64,000 bases of DNA. Source: Limnephilus marmoratus. Its lineage: Eukaryota; Arthropoda; Insecta; Trichoptera; Limnephilidae. Position numbers and translations under genes: made by a program. Below are positions 20,911 through 32,936 of this stretch, one piece after another. Positions within the stretch are counted from its first letter, which is position 1; every line of letters begins with the position of its first letter. Below the pieces are notes generated by a model. The model was not told the origin of the DNA. It was given only the letters and a program-made list of their open reading frames with translations, and searched no databases. Where the stretch lies: NCBI GenBank assembly GCA_917880885.1, contig OU862933.1, forward strand, positions 5,875,452 through 5,939,451, in the 5' to 3' direction.

Positions 20911-22214
20911 GTAAGCTTTCGATAATAAATTTCGTCAATATTTTGATTTTTATGCTTATCCCTTACCTGGTTTAGACCAAATGAAGATAACTGACTACCA
21001 GATAAATAAATGGCGTTTTATCTAATAGGTACACATATATTGATTTCAATACTTTAGAAGCCCACCGAAAAATATTTTTCGGTAAACAATTAAGTTAATC
21101 TATGGAACCACGAGTATATTTAATCCACCTACCTATTTTGAAAGAGGTGAACTTATATATGTGTCTAACTGGGAGATCTCATGCACTTTTTAGGCTTCAA
21201 AAGCGATGACTTTTGCCTATCAGAACTAGCCAATCAACAAAGCGACTCGACTGCTGAACGATTCTGCATTGACCATCGACATTTTCGACGACGTTAACAG
21301 ATAGTTCAGCAACAATTATTATCGTTTGTCCCATGTTACATAATAGTAAAACTGCCCCATGATCTTTTTATACTAACATTTTTTTAAATGTATTTGATTT
21401 AGCTATATCTTTTTTACATCTTATATCTAGTATATATTCTAAAACTATTAACATATAATTCTACTACCTACAAATTTGTAATCTTCTCCGCTATATATTG
21501 TTCAAAAGCATTTTAAGGAGAACGTGAAGAAATAAATAACAATAAATAACCGATCATTTGAATTTACGTACTGTCGGGAAGGTTTTTTATTATGGGTTCC
21601 TTTGGTGGTTTGTTTCGTGAATAAGTTTTTCATAGCACGTGAGAAAAAAAACTCTTTTTTTCTCACGTGTAATTAGTTCTCACTATTGTAACCCAAAAAT
21701 TTTGTAAAATGTATCTGAAAAGATACATTGCAGTAAAGTGTCAATGTATTATTTTATTTCGCTAAAGCTTTTTTCTTATATTATTATATTTTAACTTTGA
21801 AGCGAACAGTCATTTTTCTTTGAAATATTTCGAATTAATTTGAACAGAAATCAAAAAAATATATTTTGTAACAATGTTTTAGGACGCGCTAAGTAAATCT
21901 AAAAAGCGATTTTGAAGGATTTGATGCATTCTTTCGTAATCCTCGATTCTATTCTATGCCAATACCATTCTTCTATGCCAATATCACTATCTAGTACTTA
22001 CTAATACAAATACCCTTTATCTTGATATCTAAGTAACAAGTCAATACAAAGTACGCACTCATATTTCTGTCGATTTATGAGGGCTTTATTTATTTAACCA
22101 TTTTAAAGTAATAAAAAAAGTAGATTAGTAGGTACTTACGTAATGTATTTAGGTTTAATGGCAATTATTATCTGAAATCAGTACGAAAACCTCACCTAAA
22201 ATAATATTATCTTA
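20911..22214. other. No gene; contains a hairpin
   Basis: If 20849-20910 is an exon, this is the start of its intron. AT-rich, without long frames. The only clear structure is the hairpin at 21636-21669. Confidence 0.45.
21636..21669. repeat. Perfect 15-bp hairpin with CACGTG ends
   Basis: CACGTGAGAAAAAAA, a 4-base loop, then TTTTTTTCTCACGTG. It has two E-box palindromes at the ends and an A/T stem. It may be a decayed MITE. Confidence 0.85.
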
Positions 22215-22735
22215 GTACCGCACAAAAGTCGCAACTGCTCCCTACCGCCTCCAGGCTACAGCAAGTGAAACTGCAGTATCATTAATTGGGGTTTTTTCGT
22301 GTTACGAGGCTGAAAGTAAATGGAAGAGAAGAAAGGAGAAGGTGGGGAAGTTACTGGCTATTTAGATCTGTTCACCAAACATGGCTAAAGCTAATTTCAA
22401 ACAACGCTTTGATTCTGAATTATGGTATTTCACCAGGGCGATACTGAAAATATCTACCAATCTGGAACGTGCAGCTCAAGTTCTCTTATTATATCATTAT
22501 GGGCCGGTAGGTTGGCAGAACTCAAATAATAACAGTACTTGAAAATTTACTTCGACATTTGACGAATTCTTCAAATTCTGCGAAACAACACGTCATTAAT
22601 ATTATTTAAACAAATAAATTGTGAAAATAACACAAATAATCGATTAAATAAAATTTACTTGCGCACCCCGGGATTTGACTCGTGATCTCCGGATTCTTAG
22701 CTAAGGATCGTTATTACTCAACAAAGGAGGGCATA
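22215..22735 (-). mobile_element. tRNA-derived SINE, interrupted copy
   Basis: On the minus strand a tRNA-like head (box-B-like GAGTCAAATCCC near 22675) is followed by AAATTTTATTTG and then the body: CCCTGGTG, CTTCCCCACC, CCTCAACA-like and TACCGC. A 90-bp segment at about 22475-22570 resembles the foldback element at 37757-37882 and separates head from body. Sister copies: 50452-50690 and 59625-59975. Confidence 0.6.
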
Positions 22736-22743
22736 ATACATAA

Positions 22744-23040
22744 GGGAACGTACCCATACTACGTGACCCACTTTTTGCAATTTTTAACCCCCCCCCCCTC
22801 CCCCCTCGGTGACCACTTGTAGTATATTCCAAGATCCCCCCTCCCTCTCCCTACAGTTTTAACGTAGTAATTCATAAATACGGTTTTGAATCATTTCTAG
22901 CAAGTTAAAAAAACAAACAAAATAGCAAACAAAAAGTTTAAACAAATTTATTTGGCTTATATTTGTCTTTATTAATACGGCATGGTATTTTGAAGATCCC
23001 CCTCCCCCCTGAGCGGGTCACGTAATGTGGATACGTTCCC
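22744..23040. mobile_element. Harbinger-like MITE with TAA TSD
   Basis: The ends GGGAACGTACCCATACTACG and CGTAATGTGGATACGTTCCC are inverted repeats, flanked by TAA at 22741-22743 and 23041-23043. C-rich tracts (CCCCCTCCCCCCT) lie inside both ends, as in the MITE at 12031-12436. Confidence 0.8.
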
Positions 23041-23043
23041 TAA

Positions 23044-23676
23044 GTTATAATTTTTTTTTACTATTTTTTTAGAGATTTAATAACTGGTTGAGCCCCTTTT
23101 CACGCTGCAGCCCGTATTACACGGATTACCTAAGTGTGCGCGCCCACCTCCATCCTAACTCGCCGCTGAAACGAGCATCCAGCTTCTGTGCGGGAATCAG
23201 CGAGGATGGGATCATTTAGTCTAGTTGTCTAGTGGTTCGGTGGTCTGGTGGTCTAGTGCCCTCCCGCCATCAGGACGGGCCGTCCGCGCTGATTTTTTAA
23301 ATCCGTCAAACTTTTTAACAGTGTAACACCGGTTTAACAATATTTGAAGTGTTCTTTTTTTAGCTGACATGTTATTTCACAATAGTAACTTAAAATTTGT
23401 GATAAACGCGTTTTTGTCAAAAATACGTGCACAAAATAATCATAGATTTTTTAATTAATAGTACCTACATAATAATATGTTTATGTTATAAACGCCGTGT
23501 TTATTCTCAAAAAGGTACGCAAATGAAAAACGCGTTTTTTCCAACAACTGTTACATGCTTAACAAAAATGTAATGTGCGAAAATTTTCACTTGCGAAATA
23601 CGCATACCTAAACGATTTATTTTTCCATTTTCCTTGTTAGCAGGAATCAACATTTGAATCCATTTCTTATTATAAA
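23044..23676. other. No recognisable gene
   Basis: A GC-rich island at 23100-23290 with repeated GTGGTCTAGTG-like strings has no open frame of note. The remainder is AT-rich. Confidence 0.45.
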
Positions 23677-23928
23677 CTAGTTGGTTCCCGGCATGCGTTG
23701 CAACGCCATATACATTGTTTCTTCCTGAATCACCTTTCCCGTGCGTCCCCGTTCCCCTCCCGCGTCCCCTTCCTAGCTAGCTTTATAAATTATAGCCTAT
23801 ATGTTATTCTGATGTATGAGCTATATTATTGTAAGGTTTCGTTAAAATCCTTTCATTAGTTTTTGCGTGAAAGAGTAACAAACACACATACATCCATACA
23901 AACTTTCGCGTTTATAATATTAGTAAGA
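23677..23928 (-). mobile_element. Lep1-type non-autonomous Helitron
   Basis: On the minus strand it begins TCTTACTAATATTATAAACG and ends in CTAG, between a flanking A and T, which is the Helitron insertion rule. The string GTTTGTTACTCTTTCACG and the GTTGCAACGC hairpin near the 3' end match the well-known lepidopteran Helitron pattern. This is one of the better clues to the host. Confidence 0.8.
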
Positions 23929-24319
23929 TAAGAAGAGGAAATAAGAAAGTATGAGTAAAGAAAAGCACGATTCATATACATGAACTCATGCTTATATTAT
24001 TTTTATAATAATGATTGACGAATTTAAAAGTATTTCCGATGAATCAGCACACTTATAAGGAAAGTAGTCGAAATATTCACAAATAATTGTTTTACCAACG
24101 AATGAGGTTTGACATGAATCAACTTCAATCTGGATTCGAAGCCAAAATACCCAACCAAACCGAATAATTATTTTTTTAATCAAAAATATATGTGCTAGTA
24201 CGGATATGTGCTACTTTATTAATTTATATTTAATTATAAAATATGGGCCATTAAAGAACTCAATTTTGCATGATTTAAGAGTCAACTTTGTCAAAAAAAT
24301 TGCATTGATGGTAATAGAG

Positions 24320-24985
24320 AACTCCAGTCCAATTTTTTTTAATGAATTGACCTTCTGACTTAAATAACTGCAATTTTATTTTTATTTTTAGAGTTAGTTT
24401 TAATAGTTAAAATAATTGTCAAAGTTTTAATTTTTCAAGACCCCCCGAAAACCACCGTAGGTATGGTAAATCTTGTGACGTCATCACTCCTGAAAAATTA
24501 GTATAGGATCGGGCAATCAGCTGATCTACTGCCGCCATTTTGAATTCCGTTTTTCGAAGTATTCTCCCTAGAAATAGTATTACTATTTTTTTTTGTGTAG
24601 ATGTTTTTGAATATTTTCAATAATACAGATAAACTAATAAGAGATACCTTTATTTTTGAAACATTATTTAGGCCTAAAAAATGTTTCAATAAACACAACA
24701 ACTAAATCTCTATAAACAGTATGTAAATAAATGAATAAATTAATACGATGGCTTGTGTCATATCATACATTCCCATACAATGACTTTACGGTGACGTCAC
24801 GACACGTCGAACAGTGACGTCACCTTGACGGCCTGTTTTTACGACCCGGTTAAAAATTGACTTTTTAATATTTTTTTGAAAACTCTGCGTTTAATATTAT
24901 TAAATAAAACTTATATATTCAGAATCAGCATTTATTGGTCCATATGAACATATTTTTTTAAAGCCAGAATATTTTTCACTGGAGT
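24320..24985. repeat. Possible TIR element with GTGACGTCA motifs
   Basis: AGAACTCCAGT at the left and ACTGGAGTTCC at the right form short inverted ends. GTGACGTCA occurs once near the left (about 24475) and twice near the right (about 24792 and 24814), resembling subterminal repeats. No TSD is clear. Confidence 0.4.
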
Positions 24986-24999
24986 TCCTTATTGTTAAA

Positions 25000-25689
25000 A
25001 AAGCAATCTTACCCTACCTTCTTTGTAAAGCTAATGAAATATAAAATAATTTTATGAGCTTAAATTAACCCACAAATGACCAATTAAACTGGAAACAAAA
25101 CTTTATTGAAAATAAAATAAAATTTTGATCCAAACTGAGCTGCAGTGGATTTGTTGATTTCGATGTTAGTCATTTTTTATTATCGAAATAGTCGTATCAA
25201 TATGGCAGATTCAAAATATATAATATTGCAGGGCGCACAGATAATTCGAAAGGTAGGTACTTTCTTATTTAATGATAATTAGCAGAAGTCCCTAACTTTG
25301 CCCGGGCTTTACACAGAGTTTTTCAAAATCACATGTTGGTAGAAATTTTCCTCTTATTTTGAATGTCAAGAGTGCAAAATTTCATCAAGAAGTATTAAAA
25401 TTCTACTTTAACGGGTGGGAAAAAGAGATAGAAGTGGGTTTTCAAAATTTTGAGTAAACAGTGACCTTTGTCTGGGTTTGAAAGTTCAGAGTGCAAATCT
25501 TCATAAATCTTGGAAGAAATTGTAAAATTGTACAAAAATCAATTTCTTGCTGACTGGCCATGGCCAAGCAGTCTTATTTGAATGAATAGATTTATAAAGC
25601 TTCATCCAAACTTTATCATGACTCCATTTTATTCTCAACTAATGCAACTCAATTTTTATTTTTATATATTTATAAAACACATGAGACAT
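25000..25689. other. No gene; decayed Helitron-like strings
   Basis: GCCCGGGCTTTACACAGAG at about 25300 and the following GTCAAGAGTGCAAAATTTCATC resemble 37440-37560 and the Lep1 family. Nothing coding is seen. Confidence 0.4.
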
Positions 25690-26250
25690 AATCACTGCGA
25701 AAAGATCTCAACAAGTGCGCATCACTAGATTGGGCTTTTCTTTAATGTATCAGCCGGTACATACCAAAACATCCTTTGGACAAAGAAGTTTTTCATATAA
25801 AGCTCCGTTGCTTTATAATATGCTCAATGAAAAAATAAAAACTATTGGTACATTACATTTATTCAAGAAAATGGTCAAAATATGTATAATAACTGAGAGT
25901 GATGGTTTTGGATTACCCAGGTTGTCGCTTGTATCATAAATCATTCTGGAATTCAGCTATATTTCATACAATCCAAATTTAATAACTTAACTTATATATT
26001 ATTATGTACTTTTTAATTTGCTTATTGTTATAGTATCTAATTTGCTTATTGTTATGTTATCTTTAATTTGCTTATTGTTATATTTTTTTGTAGGTTTATA
26101 ATTATATTTTTATTTAGTTCATATGTATGTTTTTTGTTTAAATTACAGTGTAAAACTGCATATCTCGATACAGGAACGCCCTAGTGAGATATGCAGCTTA
26201 TGTTTCTCATGTACTTCTTATTTTTTTCAATAAATAAATAAATAAATAAT
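25690..26250 (+). mobile_element. Jockey/CR1-like LINE 3' end
   Basis: 25715-25939 encodes TKTSFGQRSFSYKAPLLYN and LHLFKKMVK, the conserved last residues of LINE ORF2 in this group. An AT-rich 3' UTR with an 11-bp stem hairpin (26157-26195) and a repeated AATA tail follow. No catalytic domain remains. Confidence 0.75.
26157..26195 (+). repeat. LINE 3'-UTR hairpin
   Basis: CTGCATATCTC pairs perfectly with GAGATATGCAG around a 17-base loop containing GCCCTAGT, just before the poly tail. It may be the RNA feature recognised by the LINE RT. Confidence 0.7.
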
Positions 26251-26585
26251 TAAGTTACATAGAGTAGTATATTAGATCACCATACTAGGCGGCTGCCTGT
26301 TTCATGGTGACCAATGGAGTATAGTTACTTTATTTGAAATATGAAGTCTAGTGTAAACATATGGATTTAGTATAAATGACGCTAAAAATTGGAAACATTA
26401 TATTGAAAAGAAGAAAATAGTGAATAGAAAGAAGAAAAGAATTAAATTAGCATTAGGTTATAAAATTTAATAGATTATTATTATTAAATTTAATACATTA
26501 CTGCCCCGATTAAACTTTTTGTTGTTTTTACCTAACGAAACGATGGCATACTATTAAATTTATTTAATTAAATTAAGACAATATG

Positions 26586-26625
26586 TAAGCAAAGGGTTCT
26601 GGGTTCGAGTCCCAGAGGTGCCAAT
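26586..26625 (+). other. tRNA 3'-half-like fragment
   Basis: CTGGGTTCGAGTCCCAG forms a perfect T-arm and is followed by AGGTGCCA. No matching acceptor 5' strand, D-arm or anticodon arm is found upstream, so this is not a tRNA gene; it may be a SINE remnant. Confidence 0.55.
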
Positions 26626-26984
26626 ATCTTTTTCTGATTTTTCTGTCTCTATATTTTCGATTGAGTTTCGCTAATATTGTCTTCGTTTAATTTAAATATT
26701 ATAATTTTAGATTTTACTCATAAGGTTAAAAAATTAAAAATATTTTTTTTTTTTTTCAAATATTATTAATTACGAAAAAATGTTTTAAAACCTTGATTGA
26801 AGTCTGACGGAAATTACACTCAATAAATAATTATTGACCCAAAAATTTAAGGTTTTCATTTCGTATGTAATGTCACACCACAATGTGGTTTCTGTCTTCC
26901 AAAATTTCTTATTTGCTTCGATGGCTCTATTTATTTCAAATAACGTAATAAAAAATCCAATATACTAACTATTTAACCATCACA
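26626..26984. other. No recognisable gene
   Basis: AT-rich; no repeat or frame stands out. Confidence 0.45.
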
Positions 26985-27290
26985 CCGTTTCTCCGCAGGG
27001 GTAGGCAGATAGTACGGACCGCCAAACAATTCGATCTTGGCACACACTCCTTGCCTCATTCACATTCGTACATAGTCTCATACATACTCTTCTATTATTC
27101 TGACTTTTGACATGGCCCGACTAAAGTACTTCTTCTCCCATTCAAATTTGCGTCATGTATTCTCCTTGCACTTCTTTCTTTGTTCATTCGCTCTACATGC
27201 CCAAACCATCCAAGCATTTTTTGCGTATCTCCACATTTCTCAACAATCATACTTGGTTTTACATACATTTTTTTTTACATTAACTCCACA
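26985..27290 (-). mobile_element. LINE ORF2 C-terminus fragment
   Basis: The minus strand encodes MLGWFGHVERMNKERS with stops soon after, the familiar WFGHVERM motif near the end of endonuclease-RT LINEs. It ends at CCCTGCGGAGAAACGG. A shorter copy of its 3' end is at 58075-58185. Confidence 0.65.
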
Positions 27291-27294
27291 CAGG

Positions 27295-27835
27295 AGGCCC
27301 TGAGGAAAATAATTTCCCTCAGGGCCTACGTCATCTGGGATGCTGTGTGGAGGGTCTTTTTGAGGAGAGGAAGGAATGAACATTGGTCTTGAAGAGACTC
27401 ATGTTGTAGGAAGGAGGAAACACAGAGGCGGCAAATCAACCCACAGCCGAGCTGTTGAACACTAGAACGAGTCGAAGAAACGACCTGTTCTCATGTGACA
27501 AATGTCAACCGTGTACAAATGTTGGGCACGCGTTTGGCGTGTTTCCCGACTACGCACCGGTGCCGAAGGCATCAATGATGGTAGTTCCTCGGAGCATCTT
27601 CCATTGTAATACCGGTAGAACAAGGGTAGCATTCCCACCCGACGCCTGTGCTCTAAAAATTGCAATCCATCTGCTAAGATGGGAGAATCTATTAAACGGA
27701 CCGCCCGTTTCTGCACAGAGACGAGGGTATTTTTCAGGTATTTTGGAGCTCCAGACCAGAGGTGGCTGCCAAATTCAACCGTGGGGCGCACTTGAAATTT
27801 GTGCAGGCTTAGCAGTTGTGTACTATTACATATTA
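27295..27835 (-). mobile_element. Jockey/CR1-like LINE 3' end, best copy
   Basis: Minus-strand frame 27462-27791 reads PTVEFGSHLWSGAPKYL, VQKRAVRLIDSPIL and LFYRYYNGRCSEEL with no stop until after CHMRTGRFFDSF. The 3' stem-loop GAGGCCCTGAGG...CCCTCAGGGCC is at about 27293-27327. It abuts the preceding LINE fragment directly. Confidence 0.87.
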
Positions 27836-28337
27836 AATTGATTTAACAAGAAATTCATCGAAGTTTTTACTGATGCTTCGAATATTTTGGCGTAATATGA
27901 AAAGACCGTTAAATATGATAATACAATTTAAAATGACAAGCTAAAGATGAATGAATTCGATAAGATTACATTAATCATTATTATACGTCACTTTAATTAG
28001 CCACAAGCCGTTTGATTGCAGTTTTATCGCATCTTGATTGATTGCGTAATCGTCGCTTTAATATTCGCAGATTATTCACAAGGAAGAAAGTAGCAGGAAT
28101 GTGCGTTGATCAGCTGCCAAGTATTATTTAACAATAGTAAAGCAGTAATGAGTGGAGTGGGCACGTGGGTGTAATACTAATCAACCACTTTCATTGCTCA
28201 TCTTGAAGTCTTGAACTGTGCAGTGTTGTATATGATTATAGAACTGTACAGATAGAGCTTAATTATATAAAACTTTTTTATTTTTTATTTTAAAATTTCT
28301 TTGCACATATAATATTAAGCGTACTGTAACACTGTAC
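27836..28337. other. No recognisable gene
   Basis: AT-rich spacer between two oppositely oriented LINE copies. Confidence 0.5.
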
Positions 28338-28800
28338 AGGGTCCGCAGATACTATTGATGACCCTCTACAAATCGCAAGTGCGCACCGCTGTTGAATTTA
28401 GCAGCCACCTCTGGTCTGGACCCCCAAAATACCTTACAGAAGTCCGTTTGATAGATTCTTCCATTTTAACAACCGGATTGCAATCTATAGAGCACAGCCG
28501 TCAGGTAGGTACGCTGTCCTTGTTCTACCGGTATTACAATGGAAGATGACCCGAATAACTAGCGTCATTGATTCCTTCAGCACCAGTTGATATTTTTACA
28601 GAATGGGTCGCCACTACGACTCGTTCTCGAGTTCAACAATTCGGCTGTGGAATGATTTGCCGGCCTGTGTAATTGCTCCCTCCTACAACATGTTCACTCC
28701 TTTCTCTCCTCAAAAATACCCTCCACACAGCATCTTCAAAGATGACATTAACCCGAGGGAAAATATACACCTCAGGGCCTTCTCTGTGGAGTTAATTTAA
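28338..28800 (+). mobile_element. LINE 3' end with internal deletions
   Basis: The same family as 8890-9445. It begins at the same point (GGGTCCGCAGATACT) and has lost the segment after GPPKYL. LFYRYYNGR, then LWNDLPA and the 3' stem-loop follow, broken by frameshifts. Confidence 0.8.
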
Positions 28801-29154
28801 AAAATGGTTATTCGGTTAAACACATTAGAGTAATAAATCACCTAATCTATTTCTTGTGAAGCACTAAATCCACTTTCCGAAGAACCTTATACCTCCTACG
28901 TCACGACCTTTAGTCGATTCATGGTAAGCCACAATGAATAGCTCAATTTTACAATTCAGCTATTCATTTATTTATTTTTTAATTGAGTGTCGATAGGACA
29001 GTTTTTCTAAGTAAAGGCATCTAAGTTTGTGTTCCTCTTCTAAAATTGCTAGAGTTATATAAAAAAAAAGTTTATACCAACACGGATTTTACTTTTGAAA
29101 AATTGCGATATGATGACTGCACAGAGGCGGGAATCTGCATTACATTTGTAGTCG
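28801..29154. other. No recognisable gene
   Basis: AT-rich; nothing assigned. Confidence 0.5.
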
Positions 29155-29162
29155 ATTTTGCG

Positions 29163-30216
29163 TAGGGAATGCAAACTCGATCTCCCGAGATCTCGTTCTC
29201 GCGAGATCTCGGCCTTTTTTAGCGAGATTGATCTCGGAAGAAAAAGGGCGAGATCTCGCGAGTTTAACGAGATTACACTCGAGCATAAAAACGTCTTATT
29301 CGAAGCGCGGACTGACACGGACGGAGTTGCGATCTGTCGGTTTCGTTCGGTGCGCGTGAGGCGGCGGTCTGAGGTAGCCTGAGATGGTTTCAACTTGCGT
29401 TGAATCCGAAAGGGCTGGTTATCTGGCCAAAAAAATAAGAAGCCGTTTAGCAGACGATTCTTTGGACATTTTGTGCTTCTTATGGAGCTATTTTCAAAAT
29501 AATTCGTAATAATGGCTTGTGATTTGAACTGAACAAATCTTTCACTTTTTTTTTTTTTAATTTTATTGTAATATAAAAAATATGAGTTCCATTATATACA
29601 CGTATATCTATTTTACAAAATATTAAATTAAAGGTCGTTTTTTGATTGGTACATTTTGTTAATTATTCTGTAATTTCTAATAGTCGGACTAATTGGTATA
29701 TTTTGTTAATTAATCTGAAATATCTAATGGATCTACTGAGTATATATAGTTTTATTTAATTGATAACAATATCACAGTTTAATAGTCAACTCAACTTAGA
29801 TAATAAGTTTCATTTTTTTGACTTCTCGTTGTTTTGTTTGTTATAAAAGAACTGTTTTATTACTAAAAGATTTTTGTTTGATATTAGAAGAGGAGACTGG
29901 TTATTTCATTAATTATTTGATAGATACGTCAAAGTTTACTACTTAGAAGTTTATTAAAAAAATATAGACAAATACGTCAAACAATATTTGATGCATAAAA
30001 GTCTATTGAAAAATTCGTGAAAATAAATGTTTATCTTATAATACTTAAATGTTTAATATTATTTTCCTAATTTCAAATATTGTGATTATTTGCAAAAAAA
30101 CACACAAAACTGCCAATCTCGCGAGATCTCGAAATTGGCGAGATCTCGCAGTATTGTTATTCATAATCTCGCGGGATGTCGCTTGATCCCCAATCTCGCA
30201 AGATTTGCATTCCCTA
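29163..30216. mobile_element. hAT-like element with CGAGATCTCG subterminal arrays
   Basis: The ends are TAGGGAATGCAAA and TTTGCATTCCCTA. The flanks ATTTTGCG (29155-29162) and ATTTTGTG (30217-30224) match at 7 of 8 bases, a hAT-type target duplication. Within about 120 bp of each end are many copies of the palindrome GAGATCTC, often as CGCGAGATCTCG. The middle is AT-rich with no transposase. Confidence 0.82.
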
Positions 30217-30224
30217 ATTTTGTG

Positions 30225-30547
30225 GAATAACTTCTGATTTGAGCTTTCGTTTTCGAGTAAATTCAAAACACTCGATTTAAAAAAATAAATAAAAAACCTT
30301 TTTAATTTAATATTTGTATGTTTTTGTACAAAAAGTATACATTTTTTATATGTTGTACAGTGTTATAAAAGAATATTAAAATAGCCTTTCCCCACTATAA
30401 AGAGACAAAACTTTGGTGTTTGGTGGGGTTAATATTTTGGTGGGGCTCTATTATATGGAATCATGTCAAATCAAGTAAATAATGAAATACTAACAGTTAA
30501 AAACCCGCTCCGCAGATTTTTGCTGCTAAGCTCTGCGGGCGGCTTAT
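30225..30547. other. No recognisable gene
   Basis: AT-rich, becoming GC-rich at the border of the next element. Confidence 0.4.
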
Positions 30548-31415
30548 AAGCGCGCCTTCCACTGCGAGCGGAGCGGACTCATTACGGAATCCGCTCGACT
30601 AGCAAACGTTAACTGCATACAAGTGCTTCCATCAAGAACGAGGCCAGCGAAGCGGACTAAACGAGTTAAATAGTTTCGAACGAGTCCGCTCCGCTAATGC
30701 GAGCGGAGCGGACTCCGTACGATCTCCGCTCGACTCGCACACGTTAACTGCATACAAGTGCTTCCATCAGGAACGAGGAGAGCGGAGCGGACCGAACTTG
30801 TTAAAATAGGTCCGAAAGAGACCGCTCGCGCACACCATCGCCGACTAGTTTCTAGCGGACTCCGCTCAAGAACTGTAGCCAATTCAATTGACTCGCTGCG
30901 TTTTTGTCGAGATGGAGGTGTTTATTGAAGCCGTTTGCCAATTTCGTTTATAGGATACGACTAGCAAAGATTGTCAACATAAAGGTTTCGGCTTAGAAAA
31001 CCATTATTGAGATGATATTGGCGGAAATAAGAAAATAAATTATTTTTTTAAAGTTTTTACATTTTTTAAATGAGATTCTTTTTATAAATGTACATTTAAT
31101 TCATACGTAACATTTTTTTTCATTGCATACTTGCTGTCAGAATTGTATTCACTAGAATCAGTATTTGACATCACAAAAATCACTCCGTTCACTTCGAAAC
31201 AAAGCGATACTGAATCGTTTTTAATGGAAGGGCAAAACTATTTCTCATTTTTCATTGACCTCGCTCCGCTCGCCCCGCTCATTTCTCGCACAGGCAGTGG
31301 AAGGCAAACACCTATCTTCTAAGTGACTCTTTTTTGGTGGAAGGTCAAAGCTATTTCGCTCATCTCCCACCCCGCTCCGCTCAACTCTTTTCCGCTCGCA
31401 GTGGAAGGCGCGCTT
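30548..31415. mobile_element. TIR element with GAGCGGAGCGG subterminal arrays
   Basis: AAGCGCGCCTTCCACTGC and its inverse GCAGTGGAAGGCGCGCTT bound 868 bp. GAGCGGAGCGGA-like motifs recur near the left end and CGCTCCGCTC near the right end. A block of about 135 bp is tandemly duplicated (from 30564 and from 30699). No matching TSD was found, so the superfamily is open. Confidence 0.7.
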
Positions 31416-32579
31416 TAGTTCGGCTTCGCCCAGTTTGAGTGTAGGTAACCATTTTATAAATCCACTGGTTCCAAAAATAGTCAGTTCCTCGGATTCCTGT
31501 GATCCAGTGTCAGCTAGCCACCGGGACAAAGTAACCTTGACAAAGTAAGCGTGACAAGAAATGACGCCATGTAGGTATAGCCGCGTGATATTATTATTCA
31601 CGACTCGTCAAGTATTACCGTCAATCTTTCCATAGCCGGAGAGTTACTTAAATTTTATAAATCCTTAGTACTTATACCTAGGGAAGAAATGTCCACATGC
31701 TGACGGAAGTGGCGACATCTTTTGACGAATTCTTGAACTCAAAACCGAATTAAAACGGTAGCTTTGCTTGAAATTTCACGTACATGGATGTATATACGGT
31801 GCGGATCTTGTGCGGATGGTAAGGCGGATGGTAAGGCGCGGCGGCAGACATGCATTCGAAGCCGGGTTCTTAAATTTAACCACGCAGACGTTATCGTATT
31901 TATACCGTTCGATTTCAAATAAGAACAATCGAGAAAAAGAGTTTTTTCGCATTCTCTATGTGGTGCAGATTCACCAGTTTCCCAAGTCATGCAAGAGTCA
32001 AAATAATAGCAAAGACAGCAATTAGAGTATGTGTGAAAGAAGCAAAAACGTTCTCCACTCCCTGCCTACCCTTGCCGACATGTGGTGGTCATTTTTTTTA
32101 GAGTAATGTCTTCAAAAAGTTCGTGTCGTTCTCCAAACGTCTTTTATTATGCAATTCTGTCAATAATTAACAATCGCGTTTGTATTTGCTTTCAGGCAAA
32201 GTGTTATCAAGTTCCCACGCACAACCTAGCAACCGTGTGGGTTTTTGAAAAAGCCATTAAAATTCTCAATAGTTATTTCATCTTTCGTTACAGTTTGTCA
32301 GTGCAGAAGTTAGAGTTAGTAGTGTGAAGCTAGTTACGGCAGAACAATGCCAATCTCGCTAAACTTTACTCAAAATGATTCAGGTATCATTGTTTTTAAT
32401 GTTATTTACTCTGTTAGATATTGTTACTCGTCGCGATGTACGGTGTGATAAATTGTGTTGAACATGATGGAATACATTTGTCTTCTAGTGCAAGTTTTAG
32501 TACATGTTTGTCAATATTACATACGATACTGAATACCTTCATAATTAGGATGCAGAAGTGAAAAATAGTAGTGATTTTT
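31416..32579. other. No firm gene; weak first-exon candidate
   Basis: At 32297 is TCAGT, the arthropod initiator motif. ATG at 32347 opens a 12-codon frame (MPISLNFTQNDS) ending at CAG|GTATCA (donor at 32384), phase 1. This could be a start exon, but nothing independent supports it. Confidence 0.25.
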
Positions 32580-32700
32580 TTTTTCTACATTAACTCCACA
32601 CAGGAGTCCCTGAGAAAAATAATTTCCCTCAGGGTCTATGTCATCTGAGATGCTGTTTGGAGGGTCTTTTCGAGGATAGGAAGGAGTGAACATTAGGATA
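32580..32700 (-). mobile_element. LINE/SINE tail fragment with stem-loop
   Basis: Only the last 120 bases remain: ATTAACTCCACACAGGAG, the CCCTGAG...CTCAGGG stem-loop, and GGAAGGAGTGAACAT. It is a very short 5'-truncated insertion. Confidence 0.75.
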
Positions 32701-32936
32701 AAACACAGATAGAGAGTGAATAGTGAAATTGTAAATTATAAAGAAAAATACATACCAACCAGATAGGTCATTATTGTACGGAATTTGGCTACTGGTAGGC
32801 CTATACTATAATCGATTTCTTCAATTATAATTCCGGTAGATTTTTATTCGTGTAAAATTTGGTTAAATTTTCAGTGCTAAATCTGTTACTTTAAATCCAA
32901 AAAGAAATTTAAGATTGCTTAAAGAGTTTTTTTCTT

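Noticed and set aside
26586..26625. tRNA gene
   Set aside because: Only a T-arm and acceptor 3' strand; no matching 5' acceptor strand, D-arm or anticodon arm upstream.
31768..32025. 85-codon plus-strand frame as a host exon
   Set aside because: No family likeness, poor start context and a short internal duplication (GCGGATGGTAAG) that made it open; judged chance.
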